Source: Nageia nagi
Taxonomy: Eukaryota; Pinophyta
DNA length: 64,000 bases
NCBI GenBank assembly: GCA_050084985.1
Contig: JBITNC010000001.1
Span: forward strand, 173,166,001-173,230,000
Direction of reading: 5' to 3'
Part shown: one piece after another, positions 22,441 to 33,070 of the stretch
Layout of the letters: each line of letters starts with the position of its first letter
Numbering within the stretch: the stretch's first letter is position 1
The notes under the pieces: model-generated
The model's database searches: none
What the model saw: the letters and a program-made list of their open reading frames with translations, nothing else
What the model was told of the DNA's origin: nothing
Position numbers and translations under genes: made by a program

Positions 22441-23039
22441 TATGAGAACTCTTTAGCATAAAATGTCAAGAGAAATAAATTTGTCCATATTATCTTTTCA
22501 AACATCCATAAACATGGATAGAACTTCTTTAGCAGAGAAGCATCATAATTTAATAAAATGGAAAAAATAATCCATCAAATTATAATTACATAAGGTGTTT
22601 ATATATTGTTAATTTGAATCATTATTTAAGTTTTTGTATAGAATGTAGAAAACATAATCATTGATTGCTTAATCCATAAGATTACCATCAATCAATTTAA
22701 GACAATTATTTAAATGTTAATAAAGATGAACCAAAACTTATATATATATAGATATATCTTTCCCACAAGGTTAACTTCATGAACAAGATTAAGGCTTTGA
22801 ATGCTTATCACAGTAGTATGAAGCATTTATAATAAAGTAAGGATCATAAGATGCTTACTTGCACACCAAACTGTAAGGAAAAAGAATTCAATGTTTATAC
22901 AAACAACACTTAATAAAAATGAATTCATTATAAATACTTTTATTTATATAGTAGAAAGCAACTATATGTTGTTTAAAACATTGTTATGCTCATAACTAAT
23001 AGTAACTAATAGATAATACTTAACACAACATTCTGTGAA
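22441..23039 (-). other. AT-rich interior of L
   Basis: No coding signal, no recognised repeat apart from AT-rich words such as TATATATATAGATATAT near 22740. Confidence 0.45.
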
Positions 23040-23528
23040 CTATTTAAAGATTTTTTAGAGTAGTATTGAGATTAAGAGATTTTAATTCCTCATGAAGCAT
23101 AAAATAATGTTCAACCAACATGTTATTCTTAGTTTGCAGGTTATTTCCCTCTTACATGATCAAATCAAAGGCCTACTTGAAAATTGCTCACTTCCTTTTA
23201 AATATATCACATTTGTGATTACTAACATATAACTATTGGTGTAAAGAATGGATTTCATGCTCCAAGGAAGAGGGATTGGCCATAACTCCAGATGAGGATC
23301 CTTCCCTAGCATTAGTTGGAAGAACATGAATCAGAGCATTAGTTCAAAGATAATATGAAGTATTAAGCTGACCAAAGATACAGAATTAGGAGGAGCATGA
23401 ATTAGAGGATTACGAAGAGCATTAGGTGGAATATTGAGTAGAGGATTAGGCAAAACATAATCCTATTCATAACCAAAATATGTTGGATACTCTTCATAAC
23501 CAATATATGCTGGATACTTGCCTGCCAT
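23040..23528 (-). pseudogene. Unrecognised degenerate minus-strand frame in L
   Basis: The minus-strand ATG at 23528 has a good plant start context (AGCCATGGC) and begins MAGKYPAYIGYEEYPTYFGY, then a stop, then DYVLPNPLLNIPPNALRNPL and IHAPPN (proline- and asparagine-rich). Further along, in another frame, comes EGNNLQTKNNMLVEHYFMLH then EELKSLNLNTTLKN (about 23040-23150), which looks like a short coiled coil. Two or more frameshifts or stops break it. I do not recognise the family. A TATA box lies just upstream. It could be a captured host gene or a decayed accessory frame of L; it may also be chance. Confidence 0.35.
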
Positions 23529-23565
23529 GGCTAATTCATGTCTTTACATTTGAATGATAATCTCT

Positions 23566-23573
23566 ATTTATAG
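23566..23573 (-). promoter_or_regulatory. TATA box upstream of the unrecognised frame
   Basis: Minus strand TATAAATA in the context GCCTATAAATAGAG, 38-45 bp before the ATG at 23528. It resembles the LTR TATA boxes of this window, but the surrounding sequence is not LTR. Confidence 0.4.
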
Positions 23574-25706
23574 GCATTTGAATGAGGCAAGTAGGTGGGA
23601 ATAGTAAACTCAATTGAAGTGGTGCTAAGGCTACCATAGATTTATTATAGAAATAAAATCTTCACCATAATTTGGATCACACCTCACATGTATAAGCACC
23701 ATGAATGTAGGTGGTAAGGTCACCAAGATTTATACAAAAAAGATATCAGTGATACAAAACATGTCTAAGCATAATTAATGCAAATGATAAGGTCACCATA
23801 TAAATCCATGTGAATTAATTACAAATATGATAGTGGCATAAAAAATATCTCATCATTCAATGTACATTTGCCACATAAACAAGGTTATGGAATCTTAATA
23901 TTCTTCTAAAAGATAAGACTATCATGGGATGATATATTATGTTATCATTAGCCAAGTTATAAACTAATAATACCATTAAGTTAGGAACTATAAATTGTAT
24001 ACCACAAGCCACAAAATACAAACTTGCCTATGCCACTAGTCAAGCCTTATACATAATATTAACTTGACTATACATTAGTCAAGATTTACAAACCATAAGT
24101 CCATCAATTCACTAAAAGTGAAATGGCCATTCCATCAATAAACATGTTAACAAATATCCATTATCAATAATAGTATTGTATGGAAGGCAATATAGTTTTC
24201 TAAATAAAAAATATCTATCAATAGTAACAAAATAATGAACTTATCAACAATGTGGCATTAATCCTTAAAAAAAGATGTAAACTTCCTAATATGGAAGTAC
24301 CAAGGTGGCAAATATTAAATTTTCTCTTGAAAACATAGTTATATTTTTACCAAGTATAAAACCAATAAAACCAAATATCACATAGCCAATGTGTGACAGT
24401 GAGATGCATAAGTAAAGGCTTAGAGTAATTAACTTTGGTGTTATCAACATAATATATGTAAAGCATTAGGGTAAAAATAGTACTTACTACCCATATACTT
24501 GCTACAAAATATTAGTAACATCTTTTAAATATAGTAACTTATGGCTTTATAGTTATAATATTTATTTTATTTATAACCATAGATGTTTGGAAACAACAAA
24601 AAAGATGTCCTTTTCTTTTAAAAGAAATACATGTTTAAAAAAAAAGAGGTATCAATTTTGCACTTCAAAAAGAAGAGGTCCTCGTAAAAAGTGTTTTAGC
24701 TTTTACTATTTGAATAAATAGTCATGTAGAAAAAGAAATCCCACATGCACTAGATATAAGGTAGAGAACATACATAAATATGTTTTTACTTTTAACTTAA
24801 GGTGTAGCTTTATTAAAGAGCTACACCTCAAGCCTTATGAGAAATATAGATAGTGGGCCATAATAAGTGGAACCCGCACAAAGTAGTAGGCTATAATAAG
24901 TGGAACCTGCATAAAATTTTTATCAATATATGCAATAGATTTTACTCCATATTGCTCATAAAAAAGAATTAGTACTTTACCTCTCCTTGTTGATAAATTA
25001 ATAAATATGTGCAATTAATTTTACTTAATATTGCTCACAAAATAAAATTAATTATTGCTTTGCCTCTCCATAAATATCTCTCCCTTGGATTTAAATTATA
25101 GTTCCTTTACGGGGTTCCAAGGGTTGTTTCAAAAGAGATTCAGGCTACAAAATACATTATTTTACCAAGTGAACTCCACTCACAAAATTAATACACCCTT
25201 TAGTGGCATGTATGATGATGGGCATTTATCCTAGTATATTCATCACTCTTTTTTTAATAATAAAACCCAAAAATAATTATTACTAATAACATTAACACCC
25301 AAAAAACTTTGTTTCTCTCCCCCTTATTGTTATTGAAAAATAAATAATTTTGCAAAAAAATGATAAACACACCATTGTATTAATAAATAAGAAAATGCAT
25401 TAAGGGAAAATACATACTCTCCTTATGTATGTGAAAAATTGAAACCCCTTAAAAATGTGCCCAAGCTTTGAAAAACAAAAATTAATCCCCCCGCAATAAG
25501 TGTATGGTGGAAAACTGAACAACCATATCTATTGAAAGCATAGCCCACATGAGTGGGACCAAAAATAAAGTCTCCTCCCTAATATTAAAGATGATGTAGG
25601 TCAAATGTCAAATGTGGTAGGTGAGAAGTTAGGGAAGCCATGAAAAGTTTGGCATTGCTTAACTACTAGAAGGGGGAGCACCTTCAACAGCTGTCCAAGA
25701 AGTCAA
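23574..25706 (-). other. Interior of L, no gene seen
   Basis: AT-rich, with the duplicated phrases TAATAAGTGGAACC(C/T)GCA (about 24860-24912) and TACTCCATATTGCTCA / TACTTAATATTGCTCA (about 24940-25040). No coding frame is recognised. Confidence 0.45.
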
Positions 25707-26090
25707 CAAGAAATGGGGAGATATAGTAGACTATTGCATGATCAAGGGTAATAAAAATATTGTCAAAGTAAGAGATACAATGTAGATATTCCCAAATAAT
25801 CCTCCCTACATAGCATGGGTGGAGAAGATTGACACGAATGTGCAAAATAACATTAGGGTTCACGTGCGATGGTATTACCAATCAAAAGAATTGAGTGGTG
25901 ATCATTGGTAATTACATGATGTGAAGGAGCTCTTCCTTTCTAACCATTTTGACATGTAGAGTGCTGATATGATTAAAGACAAGGGTATCATGTACTCCTT
26001 TAAGAATTACACCAAGCTTGAGAGCATTAGCATCGAGGATAACTTTTTTATTTTAAGTATAAGCCACCACCAATGCCTTCACATTGGATT
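25707..26090 (+). pseudogene. BAH-domain fragment resembling EBS/SHL chromatin readers
   Basis: One plus-strand frame runs from about 25707 to 26057 with stops at 25783, 25909 and 25957. It reads KKWGDIVDYCMIKGNKNIVK, then PPYIAWVEKIDTN and VRVHVRWYYQSKEL-like (seen as IRVHVRWYYQSKELS), HDVKELFLSNHFDM, and SADMIKDKGIMYSFKNYTKL followed by ESISIEDNFF. The order matches the BAH domain at the N-terminus of plant EBS/SHL proteins, readers of histone methylation with a BAH and a PHD finger. After 26057 a frame change gives FKYKPPPMPSHWIG, where the family has FEYK. The PHD finger is absent. It lies antisense within the non-coding LTR element L, so it is a captured or inserted host gene piece, and it is dead. 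Confidence 0.75.
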
Positions 26091-26387
26091 GGTTAGCCAT
26101 GAACTATAAGTATAAAAGGTTGACACCAAGGCAAGCATACCGCCCTTAGTTCTAAAAAAAACTTACCAAGGCAAGTGAATAATAGATTAAGGTAAACATA
26201 TGTGTAGGGTAGATCACCAGGCATTGGATTGATTGAGATGAGGTCGATAAATATATGCATGCTAGGATGGATGAGATGTGGTGAGGTTACAATATGGTCT
26301 AGTTTGATACCACAATGGAGTAATGCAGATCTTAAGGATTGAGGGCTGTGAGAGAGGGGTGAATGAGGTAGGGCTGATGTGATGTCC
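26091..26387. other. Sequence between the BAH fragment and element E
   Basis: Non-coding. Short minus-strand frames overlap each other and match nothing. Continuity with 29503 after E supports a single host segment. Confidence 0.4.
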
Positions 26388-26392
26388 ATTGG

Positions 26393-26602
26393 TGTTAGAG
26401 TTAGTTAAGCTTGCTAGGGTATCTAACTTTAGAGTCCCTAAGTTAGTTATCATTTAATGTTTACGGTCATTTAATGTTTACTGTTGTTTTGTAAAACCAT
26501 GTGCACAATACCATGTGCTCAAACCATGGTATTCGTTCTTGTAAATGCCTATTTATAGGCATGTCTCATTGTATCAATATAAGTTTTTCCTATTTCCTTT
26601 CA
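26393..26602 (+). repeat. 5' LTR of element E
   Basis: TG...CA ends, 210 bp. A direct repeat CATTTAATGTTTAC occurs twice. ATGCCTATTTATAGGCAT at 26545-26562 is a near-perfect inverted repeat; read on the minus strand its centre is TATAAATA. Confidence 0.93.
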
Positions 26603-26614
26603 TGGTATCAGAGC
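26603..26614 (+). other. Primer binding site of element E
   Basis: TGGTATCAGAGC, the standard plant sequence complementary to the 3' end of initiator tRNA-Met, adjoining the LTR. Confidence 0.9.
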
Positions 26615-29280
26615 GGGTCGACCTCTGAATCTCCCTCAATTTGATCAGCAAATCTGTGAGGGGGGATTGGCCTCTTTACGCCAATCCCCCCCTCATCTCC
26701 ATTTTTTTTTGCTGCTTTTTGATGTGTGGTAGGTAGTACCTATTTATGGGCATCTCTCTTGAAAATGCCTAGTTTGTGGGTGTCATTCACCATGAGAATC
26801 GCTGTGTAGAGCCTTTGTTAGCATTCAGTCTTGGAGTCTTTGGCATCGGATTTTAGAGCTGGGTTCTCTCTCGCGCATCTTTTTCTTCATGGATCTGCAT
26901 GCATGCGCATGGTTTTTCGGCTTGTGGGTTCAGGATCCCCACTCCTTGCATCTGAGAATTTTTTTCACGCTCACGGTAGTTGGCATCTTTGGCCGTGAGA
27001 TCTTTGTGTGATGCTCGTCTCCCCTCCGCCACTGCTGCTTCGCATCGTTGCTTCATTGCATAGGCCTCGCATTTTTTGTTGACCATCGCTTACTGCAAAT
27101 ACGTCCAGATCTGATGCGCATCTTTCACTCAGCTCCTCACGTAACCCTGCTCACGGCCCTCCTATCTGCCGCTTCATTTTCGGCCTTCTTAAGCCACTTG
27201 CGAGCGTTTTCGACTGCCTCTGCTCCTCCCACGATGGTTATGGCTACCTCATAATTTTTTCCCTATGTCCACGATGGCGTTGACTTTGCCTAGTCTTCGT
27301 TGCTCAATTTCGTTGCATTTTTCTCCTGCGCAGCCACTCGGAATGCCACGTTCGTTCGCTCATTTGTCTCGGCATTTCCTGCGTAGCCTGATGGTGGTCG
27401 TCATCGCCCTTCCGCTCAGATTGCCTATTTCTTGGCATTTCCTGTGTGGCTGTTCTTCTACTTCACGTTCCCTGCCACTGCTCTATCCTTGCCGCTGTTG
27501 GTGGGTCGTTAGACCTCCCTTTTTAGGTGCATGTCGAGCTCTCATTGCTATTTTCAGTTGCATTGACTTCTCCTGTTGTTTGCATAGTCTGTGCACCGTC
27601 TAGCCAGCATTAACTTCTGCTGCTAGCCATGGTCGTGCCTCACTCCATTACCGGCCTTTCTCCACTACAGACCTCCCTCCATTGCAATCTTCGTAGCTCT
27701 TTTGGTGCTTCTCGTTTGGCTGTTGCTGCCTTGGGACAACCGTGTGTCGGTCGTCGTTTCTCCCTCTTCGTTGGATGGCTTGCCTTCCTTCGATGGACTT
27801 GTATGGTGGCCCATTTTATGATTTGCTTGGAGATTTTTTATCAGCAGTTGCTCAAAAACGTCATAACAATGACAGTCATGTTTTTTTACATTTTTGTCAA
27901 CCAAATTTACTTTTGATAGTAAATTTGGATACCCATTATCAAGCTACACCTTTTTTGCTTTTTATTTCGCTCGATTTGGAGGACAATTGAAGAAGTTGTG
28001 AAGGTCAGAAGAATTGGACCCTCACCAATTTCGAATTTAATTGGGGCAGCTTGTGTAACAGTCACATTTTTCGAGATTGTTTTTTCACCGAAGCTCACTT
28101 TTCGAAATGAACTCTTTCATGGCATTTCTCATTTCATCCCGATCGTTTTGAGTAGCTGGATGACCCATTTTGCCTTCCCCATCAACCGATAATCACGTTT
28201 TGAAGTTTTGCCATTTAAAATTTAATTAAATTCACTATTTTTAATTTAATTAAATTTTTCTAATGTTTTGGGCATTAAAAATTTAATTTTTGCTCCAAAA
28301 CGAATTAATTCCATAACTTTTGCAAATGGACTTCATTTTGAGTGCTGTTTTTTGCATTGTGGAGCAGACTTTGAATAGTTTTTGATGAAATTAGTTGTAA
28401 GCCTAATTTATAAAGGCAAATTTCAAAAGGGGGCTTTATTTACAACTTTGTTTTGAGAGGTTCCTAGGAGATACATCATGAGGTTCAAACCTTATTGTAG
28501 TCTTGAACTTTTGTTCAACATCACTTTGGTTGATGTTTAGTACTGCATTATCGTTCCTCATGCTCCTGTCGACTTTTTGATAGTCGTAGTTAGTGGACTT
28601 GTTCTCTACTAAGTTGTGTGGTCATCAACATCTTTCATGGGGGATTACTTCTTGTTTCAGTTGGGAGGACTTCTATTTGTATTAGTTTCTATTTATGTTA
28701 TTTTGGAGCTCATTGTACTTGCATTGAATTATAAAGTGCCATGGGGGGTTTGTTGTGTCATGGTCACAACCTTGTCTACCTTCATGCGAGTGTGCCTTAT
28801 TTTGCACACCCTTTCTCTTGGTTGCTCGTACTCTGCAGTTCCTCTTCATCGTGTTGTATTATCTTTATCGTGTTGAATCTTGGCACAATGAGTTTTGGTG
28901 ATCCATCTTCTTCGACAGTGTTCTTGAGTTCGACATCGACTTCCTTCATGGATCCTTGTACCATTTTTGGTACAGTGTTAATGGGTTCTAGGTACCATTT
29001 GGTGTGCCTTTTGCATCATCAACAAGCTCTTCAAAGAAAAGTTCGTGCCCTAATTTCAGGTTGAGGACTCTCTTTGTTTGTGTTGATCGAGTAGTGACTC
29101 TTTGATCCAGCTTTTGTTGGAGGTTCTTTGTTCTTCAGTTGCACATGTTCGTTATCTTTGGTCGCTCTACAACTTCTTTGTGCTTGATTCATTTTGTTAA
29201 TGGGTACCTCATCAGGCCTTGTTACCGGGACCCATATTGTACTAGTTTGCTTATGTCTACTACCTCCTAGCCTCGCTTAA
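26615..29280 (+). other. Interior of element E
   Basis: GC-richer than its surroundings in the left half (about 26850-27780). Starts with a hairpin, GAGGGGGGATTGG ... CCAATCCCCCCCTC (26658-26694), 44 bp after the PBS. Open frames at 27048-27254, 27265-27603 and 27629-27916 are rich in Leu, Ser, Cys and Arg, change frame between each other, and match no gag or pol motif I know. An AT-rich patch of TTTAATTTAATTAAA words lies at 28220-28300. Probably non-coding or highly decayed. Confidence 0.6.
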
Positions 29281-29287
29281 AGGGGGG

Positions 29288-29497
29288 TGTTAGAGTTAGT
29301 TAAGCTTGCTAGGGTATCTAACTTTAGAGTCCCTAAGTTAGTTATCATTTAATGTTTACGGTCATTTAATGTTTACCGTTGTTTTGTAAAACCATGTGCA
29401 CAATACCATGTGCTCAAACCATGGTATTCGTTCTTGTAAATGCCTATTTATAGGCATGTCTCATTGTATCAATATAAGTTTTTCCTATTTCCTTTCA
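29288..29497 (+). repeat. 3' LTR of element E
   Basis: One difference from the 5' LTR was seen (TTTACCG against TTTACTG). Preceded by the polypurine run AAAGGGGGG (29279-29287). Confidence 0.93.
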
Positions 29498-29502
29498 ATT
29501 GG

Positions 29503-30146
29503 TGTGGTAAGGCCATGGGTTAGGGTTTGGAAGGCTTAAATGGTATTATGGCCATCTATTTTCACATTTGTAAATACAAAGAGGTGATGCATAGCCCAAG
29601 GTCGAAGCTCTCGGGTATCTACGACATGTAGAAGAGTCACTGGGTGGTGGGAGCTACCAATGGAGGGGCTACCCAAAATTAAATGCCCTTCTAAAGAAAA
29701 TTAATTATTATTTATATTTTTTTAAATTTATTATTATAAAAAAATCTCCCCTTGGTGTAAAATAGATGTAAACATTTTCTTTTCCCCTCAAAAAAACTTG
29801 TAACTAACATCAAAATGTTAGTAAAAAATTTCAACATATTGGTCCTCTTTAAGCAAGTATTTGCTAATAATTACAAGTAACATGTAGCTAGAAAAAATAG
29901 CATATAAATTTTTGTACACTAACCTCTTTAGTATACAAAAGATTATAGCAATCTATTAAGCAATTTTTGTAAAAAGAATTGCAGCTAACATAAAAAAGGT
30001 TGGTAAGCATATTTTTTCCAAAAAATGCGAACTAACACATAACATAAAATATGTTAATATCATAATGAACTAATCAAAAATCAAGAGGGTATAATGGACC
30101 TTCAAGAATGGTAAAGAGGAGCCTTCAAGATAGCTATGATACCAAA
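29503..30146 (-). other. Leader of element L and residual flank of E
   Basis: From 29503 to about 29690 this continues the sequence interrupted by E. From about 29700 to 30132 it is AT-rich leader with ACTAACAT / ATGTTAGT words, ending at the primer binding site (complement of TTTGGTATCATAGC). Confidence 0.65.
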
Positions 30147-30583
30147 TGAAGGATTTAAACCTTAAAGACTAAAATCCCAATCTCCTAAGATCACTTGAAA
30201 TCCCTCTTAACCATTAATATTCAAATCATTAACACAATAACCAATATCACAAATTTGACACACATGTAAAGTGGTTCCTCTCATGCAAGAGAGTACATCC
30301 ACTAACTAATATCTTTCTCATTCACAAAGTGCCTCTCTTACAACTCTTCCTACTTCTCCTAACAATCCTAAAGCATAACAACACTACAAACTTGAGTGAG
30401 TAAGCTATAAGGGAGGCCCTCTATTTATAGGAAAAACTCCTTCTTTTAACCACACTTGTACCCAAGGGTTAGGTTAAGGTTGCACAATATTTTATTCACC
30501 AAACACTTAAAGGTATCTAGAGATATTTTAAGTATTAAGTGGGTTACATAAAAGAAGACAATAATGCATTATACATTCCAACA
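30147..30583 (-). repeat. 5' LTR of element L
   Basis: Minus strand starts TGTTGGAATGTATAATGC at 30583 and ends at 30147 in TTCA, next to the PBS. Contains the family stem-loop (plus strand AACACTTAAAGGTATCTAG... at about 30493) and a TATA-like box on the minus strand at about 30422. Length 437 bp. Confidence 0.82.
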
Positions 30584-31240
30584 TTAACAAAGGTAGAAAT
30601 AGATGGCCACTCTTATGTCCTTTGACTTAATCTAAGATGGCCGTATGACCTCCTTCAACTAGCATATCATGAGCATTACAAGAGGAGGGTTGGTTGTGTG
30701 ATGGATGGGAGAGGTGGGGAGTTATCAACCCCTATAAACCTACCTGCCTCTCTAACCCAAGTCTCCTACTCCATGATCGACCAAAATGTAAATCTCAAAT
30801 CCAATATGATTATCCCTCTTGTTGCACTCTATCAAGAGGGATGATTGAAGCACGTAATGCTCATTTTTTTTACTACAAAAAAAGCAAGCTCCTCTTAGTA
30901 TGTATTCATGTATTGTACTTTTTACTTATGAAGCACACATTCATCTTGCTTCCTCCTCACATACCTACATCACCTCTCTACATTCTTAACATGTCTTCTC
31001 TCTTGAAAATCTACACCAAAGGCATGAATTGCTTGACAGGATTTGACTATGTTTCACCTTCTGCCTCATGCTCTTCCTATCGCACCCATGCCTCCCCTTC
31101 ATGGCATGGCATGCTTGGTAGCCGAGTGTAGTAAATACTTACCATGCATGTCTTTTTGTATTATCCCTAGGATGATTCATTTACCCTTTTGTTTATATAT
31201 ATATATGGTTTTTTTATTTTATGAATTCTTCTAGGGGGGA
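30584..31240. other. Unassigned sequence between L and the leader of A
   Basis: Mixed-composition DNA with no recognised coding sequence. A plus-strand open frame at 30694-31131 (145 residues) has no recognisable domain. A TTTATATATATATATATGG microsatellite lies near 31193. Confidence 0.4.
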
Positions 31241-32122
31241 TTTTTTTTGAAACCCCTAATTTTAAAAGAGGAATTATTTTAGAGGAGTTAATTTATAAGC
31301 TTTTATATAATAAAAAAGAGCAGTATTAAAAAAAAGGGAAAATATATGTTTACTTAAAAATGGATTGTTTTAAGAGGAATTTTTTCCTTTAATAAGAAAT
31401 ATTTTAAGTCATTCTTCCTTCCTTAAAAGGTTTAATAGAGCAATGTTTAATGCTTTTAAGTGAGGGAATGATTTTTTACTTTGGTAAAGAAGGGAATTTT
31501 TTGCTAAAATTTATGTTTTATTAAAAAGTGGGGGTGGGGGACACCTTGATTTAATTTTTGTGTTTTTACCTAAAAATAATGGACTTGTGCAATTTTTTTC
31601 TCATCCTTGTAAAAATGTCCTCTTGATATTGTGAACAAAACCCATTGGACTTTAAGGCTTGTAGTGAATGAATGATGTAATTTTTGTATTTTTTAAGCAA
31701 TTTTTTTCATTTCTTGCAAATCATAAATATTGAAAATCATCCCCTAAAATGAACACATTTGCACATTTCTATTTGAGAAGCCATGAGGGGAGGATAAGGT
31801 GGACTAGAGCCTTTAGTTTGTCGATCCAAATGGTGTAAAGTTTGTACTTCTTAATTATCCCTAAGTCCTTTGTTAGTCTAGATATAACCCTATATAAGTG
31901 GATAGACATGTGTGTAGTGATACCACATGTCTGTACATCCATTCAAAAATTATCCTGATAACCTAAGAGGATAACTTGTAACCTAATAAATATAAAATTT
32001 GATCGATCCAATATATGTCACACCCTTGGAAAATAATTAGTACTTCTCCTTGTGAGAGCATATTATTGACCATAAGCAAATTGGTTAGGATTGGTAGGAC
32101 TTAGGATCTGTCATAGGTTGGA
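31241..32122 (+). other. Leader of Copia element A, second part
   Basis: Matches the leader of C (56300-57430): the same CCATGAGG.GAGGATAAGGT phrase (31780 and 57108), GATAGACATGTGTGTAGTGATACC and GATTGGTAGGACTTA-like words. Interrupted at 32122 by G1. Confidence 0.7.
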
Positions 32123-32931
32123 TGTTTTTAACACCTATAAGTGGGCCCCTTAACATAGTCCTACTCAGGTGTAACTTACATGCATATCTTAATCACATTT
32201 GATCATATTTTGATCATATTTTATCTTATTATCACATATTTCTTAGGTTGTATTCTTATGTTTTATGTTAGGTACATTGGGTCGGCTACTACGTTCACAT
32301 AAGGGATCAAATATGAATCATGCCTAATATAAATGTAAGTATATCTAATGTGTGAAATTATATGAAGATTACATCTTGATAGCTAGTACCCTACACTTGG
32401 GTGTTTCTAAACACTACCTATTGAGACTAGAATCTTGTTATCACTCAAGTGAATATATGTTATCTACTTCCATGATCATATTCTCAGTTTTATTTATCAT
32501 CATCTCTACTATTATCAACTCTTGTTTATGAACCTTATTCTTAAGAATCATTAGCGCCCACGCTAAGGTCCATGTCTGTGCTGATCTAAGACTAGTGCCC
32601 ATGCTGGTGTTTCTTTTGTATTTGACCTTGGGATTTGCACAACAAGGTCACCATTATTTGAAAATTCCATCCATATTATCCTCGACCTCAACACAAGTAA
32701 GAGCACATAGGTATTTATCTATTACTCATTTCCTTTCTCTTTAGTGCATGTAGTTGCATTTCACATCTTAACATCAATGTAATTTCATTATTCTGATACT
32801 GCACTATTGAATATTTTTATTCATGTGTGTTTATGTAAGTTAAATAGCCTAGGTTTATCATACAATTAAATGTATATGTGCTTTTAGTTCATTTAAAGGT
32901 AATCCTAGGTGTACCAAAATACATATCAACA
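32123..32931 (+). repeat. 5' LTR of G1
   Basis: Starts TGTTTTTAACACC and ends CATATCAACA. Aligns along its length with 41765-42576 (CCTTAACATAGTCC, TTCTTAGGTTGT, GTACCCTACACTT). Confidence 0.88.
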
Positions 32932-33070
32932 TATTGACACCCACTGTGGGGCATTTTCTTTCTCTAAATTAGGTTTAGAATATAAGTGCTCTTGAACCTA
33001 CCCATATTTCATATCAAGAACCCTAGAGTTCTTAGTTGCATTTGATCTAGATTTTGTTAGTGTGATAAAA

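Larger units (their letters stand above)
26393..29497 (+). mobile_element. Element E: complete non-autonomous LTR retroelement (3105 bp)
   Basis: Two 210-bp LTRs (26393-26602 and 29288-29497), each starting TGTTAGAG and ending CCTTTCA, differ by one base by eye. The 5-bp target duplication ATTGG is at 26388-26392 and 29498-29502. The primer binding site TGGTATCAGAGC follows the 5' LTR directly (26603-26614), and the polypurine tract AAAGGGGGG precedes the 3' LTR. The 2685-bp interior lacks recognisable gag, protease, integrase or RT, yet its end (CCTCGCTTAAAGGGGGG) resembles the end of Copia pol. It must have moved with enzymes from another element. Orientation is set by PBS and polypurine tract. 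It is much the best-preserved transposon here, so a late insertion. Confidence 0.93.
20600..30583 (-). mobile_element. Element L: large non-coding LTR element (LARD-like)
   Basis: On the minus strand the 5' LTR is 30147-30583, followed by a primer-binding-site-like TTTGGTATCATAGC (30133-30146). The 3' LTR fragment is at 20600-20693, preceded on the minus strand by the polypurine tract AAGGGGGAG. The 3' tract next to it (20694-21000) matches A (48241-48514) in reverse complement. No gag or pol is recognisable in the interior (about 6.9 kb after removing E). The interior holds a tandem duplication, a minisatellite, an unrecognised frame with a TATA box, and a BAH-domain gene fragment. This is the profile of a large retrotransposon derivative mobilised in trans by Copia relatives. 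Confidence 0.7.

Noticed and set aside
26853-29064. Possible captured genes in the interior of E (frames of 60-112 codons)
   Set aside because: Frames shift between strands without conserved motifs. I could not assign any, so they are not called genes.
30694-31131. 145-codon open frame as a host gene
   Set aside because: No domain, no splice or promoter signals, low-complexity composition, and it sits between retroelements.
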